From Cornus controversa (lineage: Eukaryota > Streptophyta > Magnoliopsida > Cornales > Cornaceae): a stretch of 64,000 bases of DNA. The notes under the pieces are model-generated. The model made no database searches, was not told the origin of the DNA, and was given only the letters and a program-made list of their open reading frames with translations. How positions within the stretch are numbered: position 1 is the first letter of the stretch; the number at the start of each line of letters is the position of its first letter. The translations under genes and the position numbers were made by a program. Positions 42,693-54,307 of this stretch are shown in pieces. The stretch lies in NCBI GenBank assembly GCA_026545225.1, contig CM048848.1, positions 20,872,806 to 20,936,805 of the forward strand, written 5' to 3'.

Positions 42693-44744
42693 ATGCAAGG
42701 TCGTCGTTCTGTGGCTGATCCTTTGATACCTCTTGATCCTGAACGTACTCTTAGACAACAGAGGAACATCCCTGTTGACACCATTGTGCAAGAGGAAGAA
42801 TTAATTGAAGACATGGCAGAAGAGAGGAATAACAACCTTGTTCCTAATGCTGATGGAGAAAGAGCTAGATTACTTAGGGACTACTATGTTCTTGAGACAT
42901 ATACCTCGCCAGCAGGTTTTCAACTACCCAATGTCACAGCAGAGAATTATGAGATCAAGTCCAGCATTATTCAGATGCTACCATCTTATTTTGGGCTGAC
43001 TCAAGAAGACCCTTACAAGCATCTGGATGACTTCATTGAAGTGTGCTCAACTACAAAAATTCACAACTTCTCTGAAGATGCTTTTAGAATGAGACTTTTT
43101 CCATTCTCTCTGAAAGACAAAGCAAAGTATTGGTTCAACTCTCTACCGGCTGGTTCTATCACGACGTGGACTCAGATGCAACATGAGTTTCTCAAGAAGT
43201 ATTTTCCGATAGGGAAGACCAATCAGTTCAGACGTGCTATCACTGGTTTCTCCCAACATGAGGGGGAACAATTTTATGAGACATGGGAAAGATTCAAGGA
43301 CCTTCTTAGGAAGTGTCCCCATCATCAAGTTCCTAAGTGGCAACTAGTGCAGAGTTTTCATGAAGGGCTCACAGAAGCCAACAGACAGATGGTTGATGCG
43401 TCGTGTGGAGGTACTTTTATGTTAAAGAGTGAAGAAGAGGCATGGACCTTATTTGAAAATCTTAGTGACAACTCTCTGCAACATGTGTCCTCTACTCGTT
43501 CTAGCAGACCTGCCACTACCAGGAAGACTGATGGGATTTATGAGGTTGGTGCTTTAGAAGCTATGCCAACTGATATTGATTTAATTACACAAAAGGTAGC
43601 AGCAATTATAGCTGCCAATCAAACTCCTTCTGCTTCAAATTTTACATTACTAGGCCCTTGTGAATTTTGCTCTAGTCCTATGCATAATGTGAGCAATTGT
43701 CCTTCAATGGGGCAATTTTCTGATATTCAACATGAGCAAGTTCAAGCTACTTTCCCTGGACCAATGAATCCTCCACGAGGTAATACTTACAATCCCACAT
43801 GGAGGAATCATCCTGGTTTTTCTTACAGTAACCAAGGGGCAGCAATGCAACCATCATATCAACCTAGGACTTTTATGCCTCAATAGCAATATCAAACACA
43901 AAGTCCTATGGCCCAAAGAATTTCTGCTATTGAAGACAAGCTGACTCTTACCTTGTCTAAATTTGACAAGCTTGATTCTCTTATAGAGACAGTGCAAGCT
44001 ACTGCAGCAATAGTACAATCTACAGTTCAGCTAGTGCACTCGCATTCTCAATCCATTGCCAAACTGGAATCTCAGTTTGGACAGCTTGCTACTTCATTGA
44101 GTAGAAGAGAAGAAGGGAAGCTCCCTAGTCAACCAATTGCTAATCCAAGAGGGATGCAAGCTTCCACAAGCAACCCACACCATGAGCAAGTTCAAGCCAT
44201 TACCACTTTGAGAAGTGGGCAAATAATTGACAATAAGGTGGGTGAAAAGAAAGAAGAAGAAAAAGTGACCACAAGTCCAAGTGCTGAAATTCCTTATGAG
44301 CCCAAGGCTCCTTTCCCACAACGTTTTCTTGAAGCATCTAAGTTGGGGAAGCAAGGGGACAAGCTGCATGACATGATGGAGGTGTTTCGCCAAGTAAAGA
44401 TTAATTTGCCACTCCTTGATGCCATCAAGCAAATTCCTCCTTATGCAAAATTTTTGAAGGACTTATGCACTCAGAAAAGGCGTTCTAAAAGCCATGTGCC
44501 AAAGAAAGTAATGCTGCCACAACAAGTAAGTTCAATAATTCAGCAGTGTACTCCTCCCAAGTACAAAGATCCTGGTGCTCCAACTATCTCATGCATTATT
44601 GGGGAGCACCATGTGGATAAAGCTCTTCTTGATTTGGGTGCAAGTGTGAATTTGCTACCCTATTCAGTTTACTTACAATTGGGCTTGGGAGAATTGAAGC
44701 CTACCTCGGTGGTATTACAATTTGCAGACAGATCAACAAAGTAA
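42693..44744 (+). pseudogene. gag-protease of the plus-strand Athila-like element, two stops
   Basis: The same frame as the minus-strand ORF with over 95 percent identity by eye: gag domain, [14 protein letters not shown] and the protease [13 protein letters not shown] at 43884 and TAA at 44742 fall where the minus copy has Gln codons, both explained by C-to-T changes. No frameshift is present. The frame continues after each stop into the RT part. Confidence 0.9.
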
Positions 44745-44765
44745 CCCCGAGGAATCATAGAAGAT

Positions 44766-46952
44766 ATGCTCATTAAAGTGGACAAGTTCTACTTTCCTGT
44801 TGATTTCATTGTACTTGACACTGAGCCGGTTCACAATCCAAAGAGGCACATTCCTGTGATCCTTGGTCGACCTTTCTTAGCTACTGCTGATGCTTGCATA
44901 AATTGTAGGTCGGGGATCATGGATATTTCCTTTGGCAACATGAATGTCAAGCTCAATGTGTTCAATGCTATCCAACACCCCCCAGATCAGAGTGATGTGT
45001 TCTGCATGGATGATATTGATGAATGTGTGGAGGAATTTGTTTCATCCTCTATATCTCGAAACTCCCTGGAGGTATGTAAGTCTTTTTATGACTTTGAGAA
45101 CATTAATGATGAAGGGTTATGTGAAGAAGTGCATGCTATGCTGGAAGTGGATGCTATTCAGAATACTCCACCATGGAGAATTCCAATTGAGCCACTACCT
45201 TTTCTCTCTAGCACTCCCTTAGTGCCTTCATTGGAGTCCCCTCCAGAATTAGAGTTGAAGCCTTTGCCTGACAAATTGAAGTATGTATTCTTGGGGGCAC
45301 AGAAAACTCTTCCTGTTATAATTGCCTCTGATCTGACAGAATTTCAAGAGAAGAGCTTAGTAGAGGTTTTATACCAACATCGTGAAGCAATTAGATGGAG
45401 TGTTGCTGATCTTAAGGGCATTGATCCCTCAGTTTGCATGCACAAAATCCATTTGGAAGAAGGATGTAAGCCAACTAGAGAGGCACAGAGGCGATTGAAC
45501 CCCAACATGAAGGAGGTAGTAAAGAAAGAGGTTGTCAAGTTACTTGATGCAGGAATCATTTATCCAATTTCTGACAGCACATGGGTGAGTCTGACACAAG
45601 TGGTTCCAAAGAAATCTGGTCTTACCATTGTCCCTAACTCCATGGGAGAGCTTGTTCCACAACGTACTGCCACAGGTTGGCGTGTTTGCATTGATTACAG
45701 AAAGCTCAATTCTATGACAAGGAAGGATCACTTCCCTCTTCCATTCATTGATCAAATACTTGAAAGGTTAGCTGGTCAGAGCTATTATTGCTTTCTGGAT
45801 GGCTACTCTGGTTATAACCAAGTAGCTATGGATCCAGAAGATCAAAAGAAGACTACTTTCACTTGTCCCTTTGGTACTTTTGCGTATCGTCGTATGCCTT
45901 TTGGATTATGTAATGCTCTGGCTACATTCCAAAGGTGTATGATGGCCATCTTTTCTGACATGGTGGAAAAATTCTTGGAGGTGTTTATGGATGACTTCTC
46001 TGTTTTTGGATCATCTTTTGAACATTGTTTGAGCAATTTATCACTTGTGCTTCAAAGGTGCCGAGAACGGAATCTGGTACTTAGTTGGGAGAAGAGCCAT
46101 TTTATGGTGAAAGAAGGTATTGTATTGGGCCATATTGTTTCAGAGAGGGGCATTGAAGTTGATAAAGCAAAGATCGACCTAATTGCAACTCTGCCTCATC
46201 CAACTTCGGTAAGGAAAGTTCGATCTTTCTTAGGCCATGCCGGGTTCTATAGAAGATTCATCAAGGATTTCAGTAAAGTGGCTCGGCCATTGTGCCATTT
46301 GTTATCTAAAGATGTTCCCTTTATCTTTGATGAAGATTGTGTGAAAGCTTTTGAAAAGCTGCGGTCTCTGTTATCCTCTGCACCAATTATGCAGTCTCCA
46401 AAATGGGCTATACCTTTTGAAATCATGTGTGATGCCTCTGATTATGCAGTGGGAGCCGTGTTGGGACAGAGAGAAGAGAAACGACCACATGTCATCTACT
46501 ACGCTAGTAAGACTCTCTCTGATGCCCAACTCAATTATACAACCACAGAGAAAGAGCTTCTAGCTGTAGTGTTTGCCTTGGACAAGTTTCATTCTTATTT
46601 ATTGGGGTCCAAGGTGGTTGTCTACTCTGATCATGCAGCATTGAGACACTTATTGGCAAAGAAAGAAACCAAACCGCGTCTTATTCGGTGGATTTTATTG
46701 CTGCAAGAATTTGATTTGGAGATAAAAGACAAAAAGGGGACGGAGAATGTGGTTGCGGATCATTTATCTCGAATCGAGTTTGAGCCGGTGATCGATGCAC
46801 TACCTATTCGAGACTCATTCCCGAATGAGCAATTGTTTGAAATCAATTTGATGAAGGTTAATGGCCAAAGGTTGAAACATTGTGTGGAAGGATGTGTGCC
46901 AAGAAGAGACGTTGAGTCCGTCGACTTGACGGATCCCGTCTATCCGACTTAA
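44766..46952 (+). CDS. protease end, RT and RNase H; integrase missing
   Basis: 728 codons, open, in the gag frame. It opens with the end of protease ([17 protein letters not shown]), then a linker, then [47 protein letters not shown]-like text ([20 protein letters not shown]), [16 protein letters not shown] and the catalytic FMDD (FMDDFSVFG, Athila type). RNase H follows with [31 protein letters not shown] and [13 protein letters not shown]. After FPNEQLF (about 46838) the frame goes directly to [15 protein letters not shown], the last 35 or so residues of pol, so integrase is gone. Catalytic residues of RT and RNase H appear intact. It is the reciprocal of the minus-strand copy. Confidence 0.92.
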   Translation: MLIKVDKFYFPVDFIVLDTEPVHNPKRHIPVILGRPFLATADACINCRSGIMDISFGNMNVKLNVFNAIQHPPDQSDVFCMDDIDECVEEFVSSSISRNSLEVCKSFYDFENINDEGLCEEVHAMLEVDAIQNTPPWRIPIEPLPFLSSTPLVPSLESPPELELKPLPDKLKYVFLGAQKTLPVIIASDLTEFQEKSLVEVLYQHREAIRWSVADLKGIDPSVCMHKIHLEEGCKPTREAQRRLNPNMKEVVKKEVVKLLDAGIIYPISDSTWVSLTQVVPKKSGLTIVPNSMGELVPQRTATGWRVCIDYRKLNSMTRKDHFPLPFIDQILERLAGQSYYCFLDGYSGYNQVAMDPEDQKKTTFTCPFGTFAYRRMPFGLCNALATFQRCMMAIFSDMVEKFLEVFMDDFSVFGSSFEHCLSNLSLVLQRCRERNLVLSWEKSHFMVKEGIVLGHIVSERGIEVDKAKIDLIATLPHPTSVRKVRSFLGHAGFYRRFIKDFSKVARPLCHLLSKDVPFIFDEDCVKAFEKLRSLLSSAPIMQSPKWAIPFEIMCDASDYAVGAVLGQREEKRPHVIYYASKTLSDAQLNYTTTEKELLAVVFALDKFHSYLLGSKVVVYSDHAALRHLLAKKETKPRLIRWILLLQEFDLEIKDKKGTENVVADHLSRIEFEPVIDALPIRDSFPNEQLFEINLMKVNGQRLKHCVEGCVPRRDVESVDLTDPVYPT

Positions 46953-47195
46953 TCCCTTCGGAGAGTCAATCATCTCCTACGGACGTTAAATTGTAGGTTT
47001 TGTATGTATTTCTATCCTTTAATTTCTTTAGTTTTCTTTGATTCTAAGTTTTAGTTTTAGTTTTAGTTTTCTTACTTTTTCTTTCAATTTTAGTTGCGTT
47101 TTAATGTTTTTTCTTTGAGTTTTTGATGTATAAGTTGCTTCCGAAGGATGCCAAGAGGTGTACCGAGGTATTTGGACTCAAGACGGGTGAAAAAT

Positions 47196-47400
47196 CGTGC
47201 TCTCGGTCGACCTTGGGCGATGGAGACTCAAAATTATCAAGGTTCGGTCGACCTTGGGCGATGGAGGGTCCAACAGGCATCCAGGGGGGGGATCGATCGC
47301 CCCATTTGAGGGGGATCGATCGCCCCATGTTATTTCTTGAAGATCACCACCATCAGGTGGGCGATCGATGGCCCATCCTTGGGGGGATCGATCGCCCAAG
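47196..47400. promoter_or_regulatory. palindrome cluster upstream of the env-position ORF
   Basis: GGTCGACCTTGGGCGATGGAG twice (about 47206 and 47248), then GGGGATCGATCGCCCC twice, GGGCGATCGATGGCCC and GGGGATCGATCGCCCA. The third has lost its symmetry relative to the minus copy. The last word ends about 30 bp before TATTTAAA at 47431. Confidence 0.55.
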
Positions 47401-47430
47401 GCTAAATGTGGGCTGCCCGAATTTTCTTGG

Positions 47431-47438
47431 TATTTAAA
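47431..47438 (+). promoter_or_regulatory. TATA-like box for the env-position ORF
   Basis: TATTTAAA about 410 bp before the ATG at 47848. The minus copy has a better TATAAAT in the same place. A strong splice-donor string AAA/GTAAGT lies in the presumed leader at 47649. Confidence 0.4.
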
Positions 47439-47847
47439 GCTTCCTTATCCTCCTATGTTGCTACCACTTGCATCCTAGACCTCTTTGAACTCCAATTCAA
47501 GTCCTACATCATCCGGAAAACTAATTTTTTCAATTAGTGATTATTATACAAGAATTCAACATTGATCAACATCAACTTCAACATCAAATTGGATCAAAAA
47601 TCACTAGTTCTCAAAGGAAGCTCACACTTTTTCAAGTTCAACATCAAAGTAAGTGAAGTTTTTCCTTGAAGAAATTGTTCAAATCTTTTTGAGGGCTTTT
47701 GAAGACCAAGTTTGGGGGATCAATTTGGTGCAATTACGTGTTCGATTTGGGTGGAAAAATTGCCAAAAAAAGGAGGTTGAAGGATACAAAAGAATTGTGC
47801 ACACCAAGTGTTCAATTTAATTCCTCAACCACACTTTTTCTACTTCT

Positions 47848-49071
47848 ATGGCACCAAAGAGAGCAAGTCACCAAGATGCTTCAAGTTCACGTAATCCTCG
47901 CCGAGCGAGGCATGATCCGACCACAGGTTCTTCACGATCTCGCCGAGACGGTATTCAAGAGAGATGGCATCCAAGGGCGTTGAATTATGAAACAACGTTT
48001 GACATAGCCGAGCTTTATGGTATGTTTCCTGAGACACGGTGGGGGATTTCCGACATCCGTCGTCGTCGGTCGGCATCCATTTTTGTTCCACTCTCATCTA
48101 CCATTTACCCGAGGCTTGTCAAGGTATTTTATCAGAACTTAATGCCGAAACCTGATGAGCGGGATGTGCTTACTTCTTCCGTAGATGGAACAATAGTTCG
48201 AGTGGACATGTCATCCATTGCCATTGCCATGGGTTGTCCTCATGAATGCCCAGCTGATTTATCTCATATCTATACTCCTTTACCCGACGAGTTGTCGGTG
48301 GGCAATGTGGTTGCACGATTGTGTGCCAACCAATTTTTCGAGCCGAAAAGGAATGCATCTTCAAAGTCTTCAATGCCAAATCATTTATGGTTCCTTGACG
48401 CTGTTTTACTCAAGAATGTATGTCCAATTGGACATAAAACCGAAAGACGTCAAGAGTTCCTTCGATCATTATATGCTATACATTTTGGGCATTGGCTGTC
48501 ATTCCCACAGATTGTCTGGGGCCAGATGGAGAAATTCTATTCCAAAGTTGTGGCCAAGGCACCAGACAGTGCAAGTGACTGGGAGTTTCCATTCCCTACC
48601 ATTATTCATCAGTTGCTTGTGTCACAGGGGTATGCAGTCCATGAGGACGAGCTTGCCTTTCCACGTGATCTTCATTATGGCACGCATGACTGGAACCTGA
48701 GTCGATCTCATATGCACCAGAGAGTCATAGCGGCGCCTGGTGAGGTATCTCGGTTGGCCTAGGGAGGAGAGCATGTAGATATACCACCACCGGTGGAAGG
48801 TCCAGAAGAGATGGATGCAGAGGAAGAGGAAGTGCATGCACAGGCTGGTGGCCATGATTATCAATATTTAGAAGGGCAGATTGCTGGGTTGACAGCCCAG
48901 TTTGGCACCTTACAGACAGAGGTCTCCACACAGTTTGGTGCAATGAGAGCAGAGATGGCGGATCACTTTCGTGACACTCGCCAAGAGCAACTAGAGATGA
49001 GGAGGATGATGCGTGCACTGATGCGTCAAGCAAACTTGGATCCAGATGCTCAGTCACCACCACATCCTTGA
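47848..49071 (+). pseudogene. env-position ORF, one premature stop
   Basis: Matches the 407-codon ORF at 26945-28168 along its whole length (NYETTFDIAELYGMFPETRW, DERDVLTSSVDGTIVRVDM, helical C-terminus). TAG at 48760 replaces a Gln codon; downstream the frame is open to 49071. As on the minus strand, no signal peptide or transmembrane segment is visible. Function is unknown. Confidence 0.82.
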
Positions 49072-50762
49072 CAGGAAGGTAACCATCTTTTGTATTTTAT
49101 TTTATTTTTAGCTTTTATTCTTCTCTTTATTTTTCTTTTTGTAGTTAGATTTTTATTATCAAAATAAAAAAATAAAAAAATAAAAAATAAAAAAATAAAA
49201 AATAAAAAATAAAAAAAATGAAAAAATGAAAAAATATTTTATTTTAGGATTTTTCTCTTTCATATTTATTTTCACCCATACTATTTTCACTTGATCTTTG
49301 GGGTATAGTGGTTTGTTTTGACAGGTTTTAACATCCAAGTTTGGGGGTGTGCTTGCATTGCCTTCGTACTCGTGATGTACTCTATTTTCTTTCCACTACT
49401 CCATGATCCCGGTAATATCGTTCTTACTCTTCTCTATGCTTTAATTGGGGGTCCATTAAGGACAATGTACAGTTTAAGTTTGGGGGTGAGGCGATGCCTA
49501 TTTATGTGCTTTATTGCATATGGGGGAAATTTGTGTGAAATTCTTTTGTATTAGGATTTTATTTTATTTTATTTTCTTAGTTTGTTTATTTTATTTTATT
49601 TTGTTTTGTTTTTAGATAGAATGTTTTGACATGATTCAAAGGATTAATACCTTATGTAGGTGCATAACTTGCAATTTTTGAGTATGTTTTAAATCTTTGA
49701 AAACTATGGTTTGAATTATGTGGTTTTAATAATGGTTTGCAATAACATGCTCTGGGATGATTAATTTTAGTTTCCTTACATGCACAGACACAATAGCATA
49801 ATCTTATGGGGTATTGACTGTGGTTTTGAGTTATTGAGTTACATGTGCTTGATATTAATTAGTATCTCTTGAGAATGAGTACCGATGATGTGTTATACTT
49901 GACTTCAATGAAAAAAGAAAAAAAAAAGAGAAAGAAAAAAAATGATGAATAAGCAATCAATTTGATCATTTTCATGAGTAACAGGGCCTCTATGCCTCAG
50001 GAAGCACGGAGTGTTCGCGTCAAAAGTGAAAAGGTGAGAAAAGATGAGCATTGGTAGTCTTGATTTGTAGCCTGACTGATTCGAGTAATTAGGTCTTCGG
50101 GGTATCTTAAAGCCTAGTGCCCTAAAGCCATCTGGTTTGGGAGCCACTGACTGAAAGCTTGCTACATGGATCTTTCAGAAAGCTTAATAGATCAAGACAT
50201 TGCACAACCAATAAAGCAATGAAAAAAAAAAAGAATGATAAGAAAAAAAAATTGAAAAGTCATGTATTCATGTTTGGAAGTATGATTTCAATAAGGGGAG
50301 CTAGTGAGTTGAAGGGGTATGTGCCTTAATATATTCAGAGCTGAGTTATGCTACATGAGAGGACTGGTAGTTCACTTTACACGAGGGAGCTAGAATTGAT
50401 TATTTTGAGATATGTTGATGTGAATTATGTATGGGGACCATTGCTTTGAATTATAGAATTTGAAAGTTTGAAACTATTCTTGAATGCAAGTTTGTAACTA
50501 TATATTGTAATCTTCTTCTTGAATTAATGTTGAAACAGAATTTTGAATGTTTGTGGGTAACATTTCTGGAAACCTTCACGAGACTATACTCGTCCACTAG
50601 GGGGAACCTAGGGGTTTAAAGGCTTATTGCATATGCTAAATGCAATCGTTTCTCCCACGAAAGTGGAGTTTGGATAGTTTAGTTAGTATTTGTTAGTTTC
50701 TTTTGTTTTAGTTTTGTTTTAATCTATTGCTAAGGGATTAGCAATATGTAAGTTTGGGGGTG
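49072..50762 (+). other. 3' untranslated region of the Athila-like element with repeated polypurine-like motifs
   Basis: No ORF. AAGTTTGGGGGTG occurs at 49337, 49476 and, as the true polypurine tract before the LTR, at 50750; a fourth AAGTTTGGGGG is at 47708. A/T homopolymer-rich tracts at 49162-49232, 49911-49941 and 50220-50252. The minus copy keeps the 49337 and 49476 motifs (near 26690 and 26560). Confidence 0.7.
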
Positions 50763-52266
50763 TGATAGGCGTTGAATGTTACGCATTCTAGCCTCTTAAC
50801 TTATGTATTTTATTCTCTTAGTGATAGATTATTTTGTGATTTTACTTTGTTTTAGTGTTTTCTGTATTTTCAGGGTCTTAATGATTATTTCAGTTAAAAC
50901 CAGGATTTTGGGCTTTCAAAGAAGACATCCAAGATGGTGAGATGAAGCCTACATCAAGGAGATTCACTCAACCATTTATTTCAACTCAAATCAGCCCAAG
51001 AAAGAGGTCCAAGAGAATTACAGCTGCTTAAGAAGGTTTCGGGCCTGAAGCCCAAATCTGTGCATAATGCAGTCTTAATCCTGTTTTGGAAAACGGACCA
51101 GAAGTCTTATTTCCGAGCCTCAAATCGACATTATTTTCACATAAGGTTGAACGAAATTTGATTCTGCACACTTTTGTATTTCACGAAAATTCCATAAATC
51201 GGACTTCTAGTGGGTCAAAAGTCGGGCCGAAGTCAGCAGGAAAAACCCACCTGATTAGTGCTGCGGGAAACCCTAATTAATTCCTAATTGGATTAGGACT
51301 TTGGTATATTCTCTTGGAGAATAAAGTGAAGACTTGGAGGCTGAATTGGGGGAGCTTACACAGAGATTGGAGAGTCTGAGAGGGCTGAAGAGAACAGAAA
51401 CATATTGCAGAGCCATTGGAGAATGAAGTCATACGCGTAATTCAGAAAGATGATGTCTTCTTCCTCAACAGTTGAAGCTTCTTCTTCTACCATGAGCGGC
51501 TAGTTCATCCACTAGGGTTTTGATGTAGCCCTAACAAAGCATCAATGGTTTGATTGTTTTAATTATTGGGGACCTTTATATACATGCATAGATTGTGTAA
51601 TTGTGAGGATTCTTATTAAGGAATTGAGTAATAAAAGTCTTATAAATTCAATCTCAATGATTTCTTATCTTGTCTTAGATATTTAGTTGTTGTTATTGAA
51701 CTCAATCTCTCTTGTTTTCTGTGATCATGAGAAAGATTATTACACAATGGTAATCACTGAATATATTGTTATGAGCTTTGATGGATTATGCCTAGAGAAG
51801 ATGAACCATACTGCACCCTAGATTAGAGTAGTTAGGCAGATGGCCCATGCCAATCGAAGATAGTCCATGGCTTAGCCTTAATCATATGTTATCTTCTTGA
51901 CGGATGAAGGTGAGCTTGTAGCCACCGACACCACTTATGCATGATGTAATTCCCCTATAGTTGATTCAATTGACCATTGATTGTGGAGTTAGTGGTGAAG
52001 TCAAACACCCTAGATTTCTCTCCTATTATCTTCACTATCTTGTTTACTTTGATTTATTTTATTTTATCTTTTTAATTAGTTTAAAAATCAGAATTCTTTT
52101 CTTCTAAATTTAATTAGAATTAGTTCCGTATTCCAACTCATCAGACCATAATCCCTGAGGTACGATACCCCTTTCGATAGCCCTATTCTGCAAGGAATTC
52201 GTTCTATTGCGAAGTGTGGAAAATTTTAATTGGTATACTTTTTGAGTCACACTCACACACGAATCA
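50763..52266 (+). repeat. LTR shared by the plus-strand element and the next tandem copy
   Basis: 1504 bp, TGATAGGC...GAATCA. It is preceded by a polypurine tract and followed by a primer site, so it serves as the 3' LTR of one copy and the 5' LTR of the next. Confidence 0.94.
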
Positions 52267-52664
52267 ATTTTTGGCGCCGTTGCCGGGGATTATCTATTTA
52301 ATTGATTGGATTTTACAGAATTAGTTTTAATTGGATTTTTAGTTTAGGAAATTTTTATATTTTATTTTTAATTTTGTTTTTGTTTCTTTTCAGGTGCTTT
52401 CGGTAAATATATGCAAGGTCGTCGTTCTGTGGCTGATCCTTTGATACCTCTTGATCCTGAACATACTCTTAGACAACAGAGGAACATCCCTGTTGACACC
52501 ATTGTGCAAGAGGAAGAATTAATTGAAGACATGGCAGAAGAGAGGAATAACAACCTTGTTCCTAATGCTGATGGAGAAAGAGCTAGATTGCTTAGGGACT
52601 ACTATGTTCCTGAGACATATACCTCGCCAGCAGGTTTTCAACTGCCCAATGTCACAGCACAGAC
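52267..52664 (+). pseudogene. start of a third Athila-like copy: primer site, leader, 85 codons of gag
   Basis: TGGCGCCGTTGCCGGGGA at 52272 and gag ATG at 52411 repeat the arrangement at 42554-42693. The gag frame matches up to FQLPNVTAQ and ends abruptly at 52664, where unrelated CACTA-like sequence begins. No downstream continuation of gag was found in the window. Confidence 0.93.
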
Positions 52665-52900
52665 AAATATTTTTTATAAAAAAAAAACAGACTTTCTACC
52701 ACAGGCTAAGCACGTTGTAGAAAACATACTTTCTACCATGAGCCCAACCCGTGGTAGAAAGTAATTTTCTACTATGGGCTGAGCCCGTGGTTAAAAATAA
52801 TACATTCTACCATATGCATAAACCCGTTGTAGAAGGTAAATATCACGACGGGCCAAAACCACCGTAAAATCCTTTTTTGCCTGCCGTAAAAAGGCTTGTT
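52665..52900 (+). mobile_element. CACTA-like subterminal repeat region, terminus missing
   Basis: Words of the type TTTCTACCA(C/T)GGGCT and AGCCCGTGGTAGAAA recur in both orientations (at least six times), then ACGGGCCAAAACCACCGT. This is the style of plant CACTA subterminal regions, but the CACTACAAG terminus is not present at the junction, which starts ACAAATATTTTTTATAAA. Confidence 0.6.
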
Positions 52901-53467
52901 TTTACTGCATTAGAAGAATCATAAGTAGAGTCTAGATTTGAAACCCTCAACTGCCAATATTTTAGAACTACATATTAAAGAAATATTATGGTATTAAACA
53001 GGAGTCCTAGCAATGTTAGCTTGAATAATATAAAATCTGGAGCTATACAAGCAAAAATTAAAAGAAAAAAAATAAAAAAGAAATAATATATACCAGGCTA
53101 AAATAGAGCCCTAGCTACAACATGAGATTAAATTTTTTAAATCAGAATCACAATACAACTAGTACGATTCTCTAACCACAACTGGAACATTCTTTCGGTA
53201 CTTCTTGTAACCTCATGTAAAACACTAAAATAACTAGAAATATATATATGTAAGCATATCTTTCATACTTCAATCAATAATATATTGAAATCAATAAGCA
53301 AACGAGGGGAGGAAAAGAAAACAAAATTTGTCTTTGTTCATGGAACCTCACACTTAGTTTCAAGCATTTATTATTTCCTTCCTAGCCAACATATTCTTTC
53401 AACAAATAAAAGAAAATTAGTAGAGAGAACACAACTCATGTACATGCATCCTATAAACATATACCAA

Positions 53468-53529
53468 AAGAGAGAGAGAGGGGGGGGTGGAGAGAGAGAG
53501 AGAAGAAAGGAAGAAAGAAAGAAAGAAAA
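53468..53529. repeat. GA/GAAA-rich simple repeat
   Basis: AGAGAGAGAG, a run of eight or so G, AGAGAGAGAGAG and then GAAA units. Confidence 0.85.
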
Positions 53530-54155
53530 GCAAAGATCATCCACTCATCTCTCCCAAAAAAAACCTACAGAATAATTACCCAAATACTAAGGTCCTCCCA
53601 TACGCCAAATACAAGGAAAGCAACGAAATATGGCCAAATCTCAAAACTGGCAACCCCGCCCCTTCAAATGTTCAAAATTTTCTCTCATTCCATTATTCCA
53701 TCAAAGGCACAACTGGTTGCTTGCAACACTGGCTTGACTTTCTTTTTCACTTTATATCCTACCAAGCACTCAAAGCTTCCATAGTTGTTCGAAACCTGAC
53801 CAAGTGAATCCTTAAAACAAAAAGTAAGATAACACTGAACCATTGTTGTTCCAATCTTTTATAGCTATTATCGACTACAACTTTAAACAAGTCTACAGTG
53901 GTCACTTTAAAGGCCATCCTCCCACCAATAGTCAGGCAAAAATCTGACCCTTGGCTGTTTCCACAAAAATCTTTCCTAGTCTTCTAAATTAGTGGTGAAA
54001 GGGTAAGCCAAATTTCCCCAAATCCATATCATGTGGTGGGCATTGAGACACAAGTACAAATTGATCCATTGAGGATAAAAAAGTTTCAGAAGATAAGTAA
54101 CCAAAACTAACTTTAACAAACAGATAATAATAGTAAAGAAGAAAAATGTATATAC

Positions 54156-54307
54156 CTTTCAATCTCCTGAGCCATCTTATTGAGATTTCTTGTCACTCCT
54201 TCAAGGTTCTGTATCCTGACACTAATGCTTAAATACACACATTATCAATACTGCGTGCCTCATCAACAACACAACTGACTCTCTCAATACTTCCTTTGAC
54301 ATAATCC
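54156..54307 (-). pseudogene. coding-like exon pair, coiled-coil type, unknown
   Basis: On the minus strand, after an acceptor TTGCAG the sequence encodes DYVKGSIERVSCVVDEARSI; after a stop or frameshift at about 54235 it continues RIQNLEGVTRNLNKMAQEIE and ends at a donor AAG/GTATAT. The two parts are amphipathic helices. I cannot name the family with confidence. Confidence 0.35.

Larger units (their letters stand above)
41046..52266 (+). mobile_element. Athila-like Ty3/gypsy element, plus strand, both LTRs
   Basis: LTRs 41046-42548 (1503 bp) and 50763-52266 (1504 bp) differ at only about a dozen positions by eye, so the insertion is young. Between them lie an Asp-type primer site, gag, protease, RT and RNase H, a non-coding stretch with palindromes, the env-position ORF, a long 3' UTR and a polypurine tract. 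Integrase is deleted. The 3' LTR is followed not by a target duplication but by another primer site and gag start, so a third copy is joined in tandem. Confidence 0.95.
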
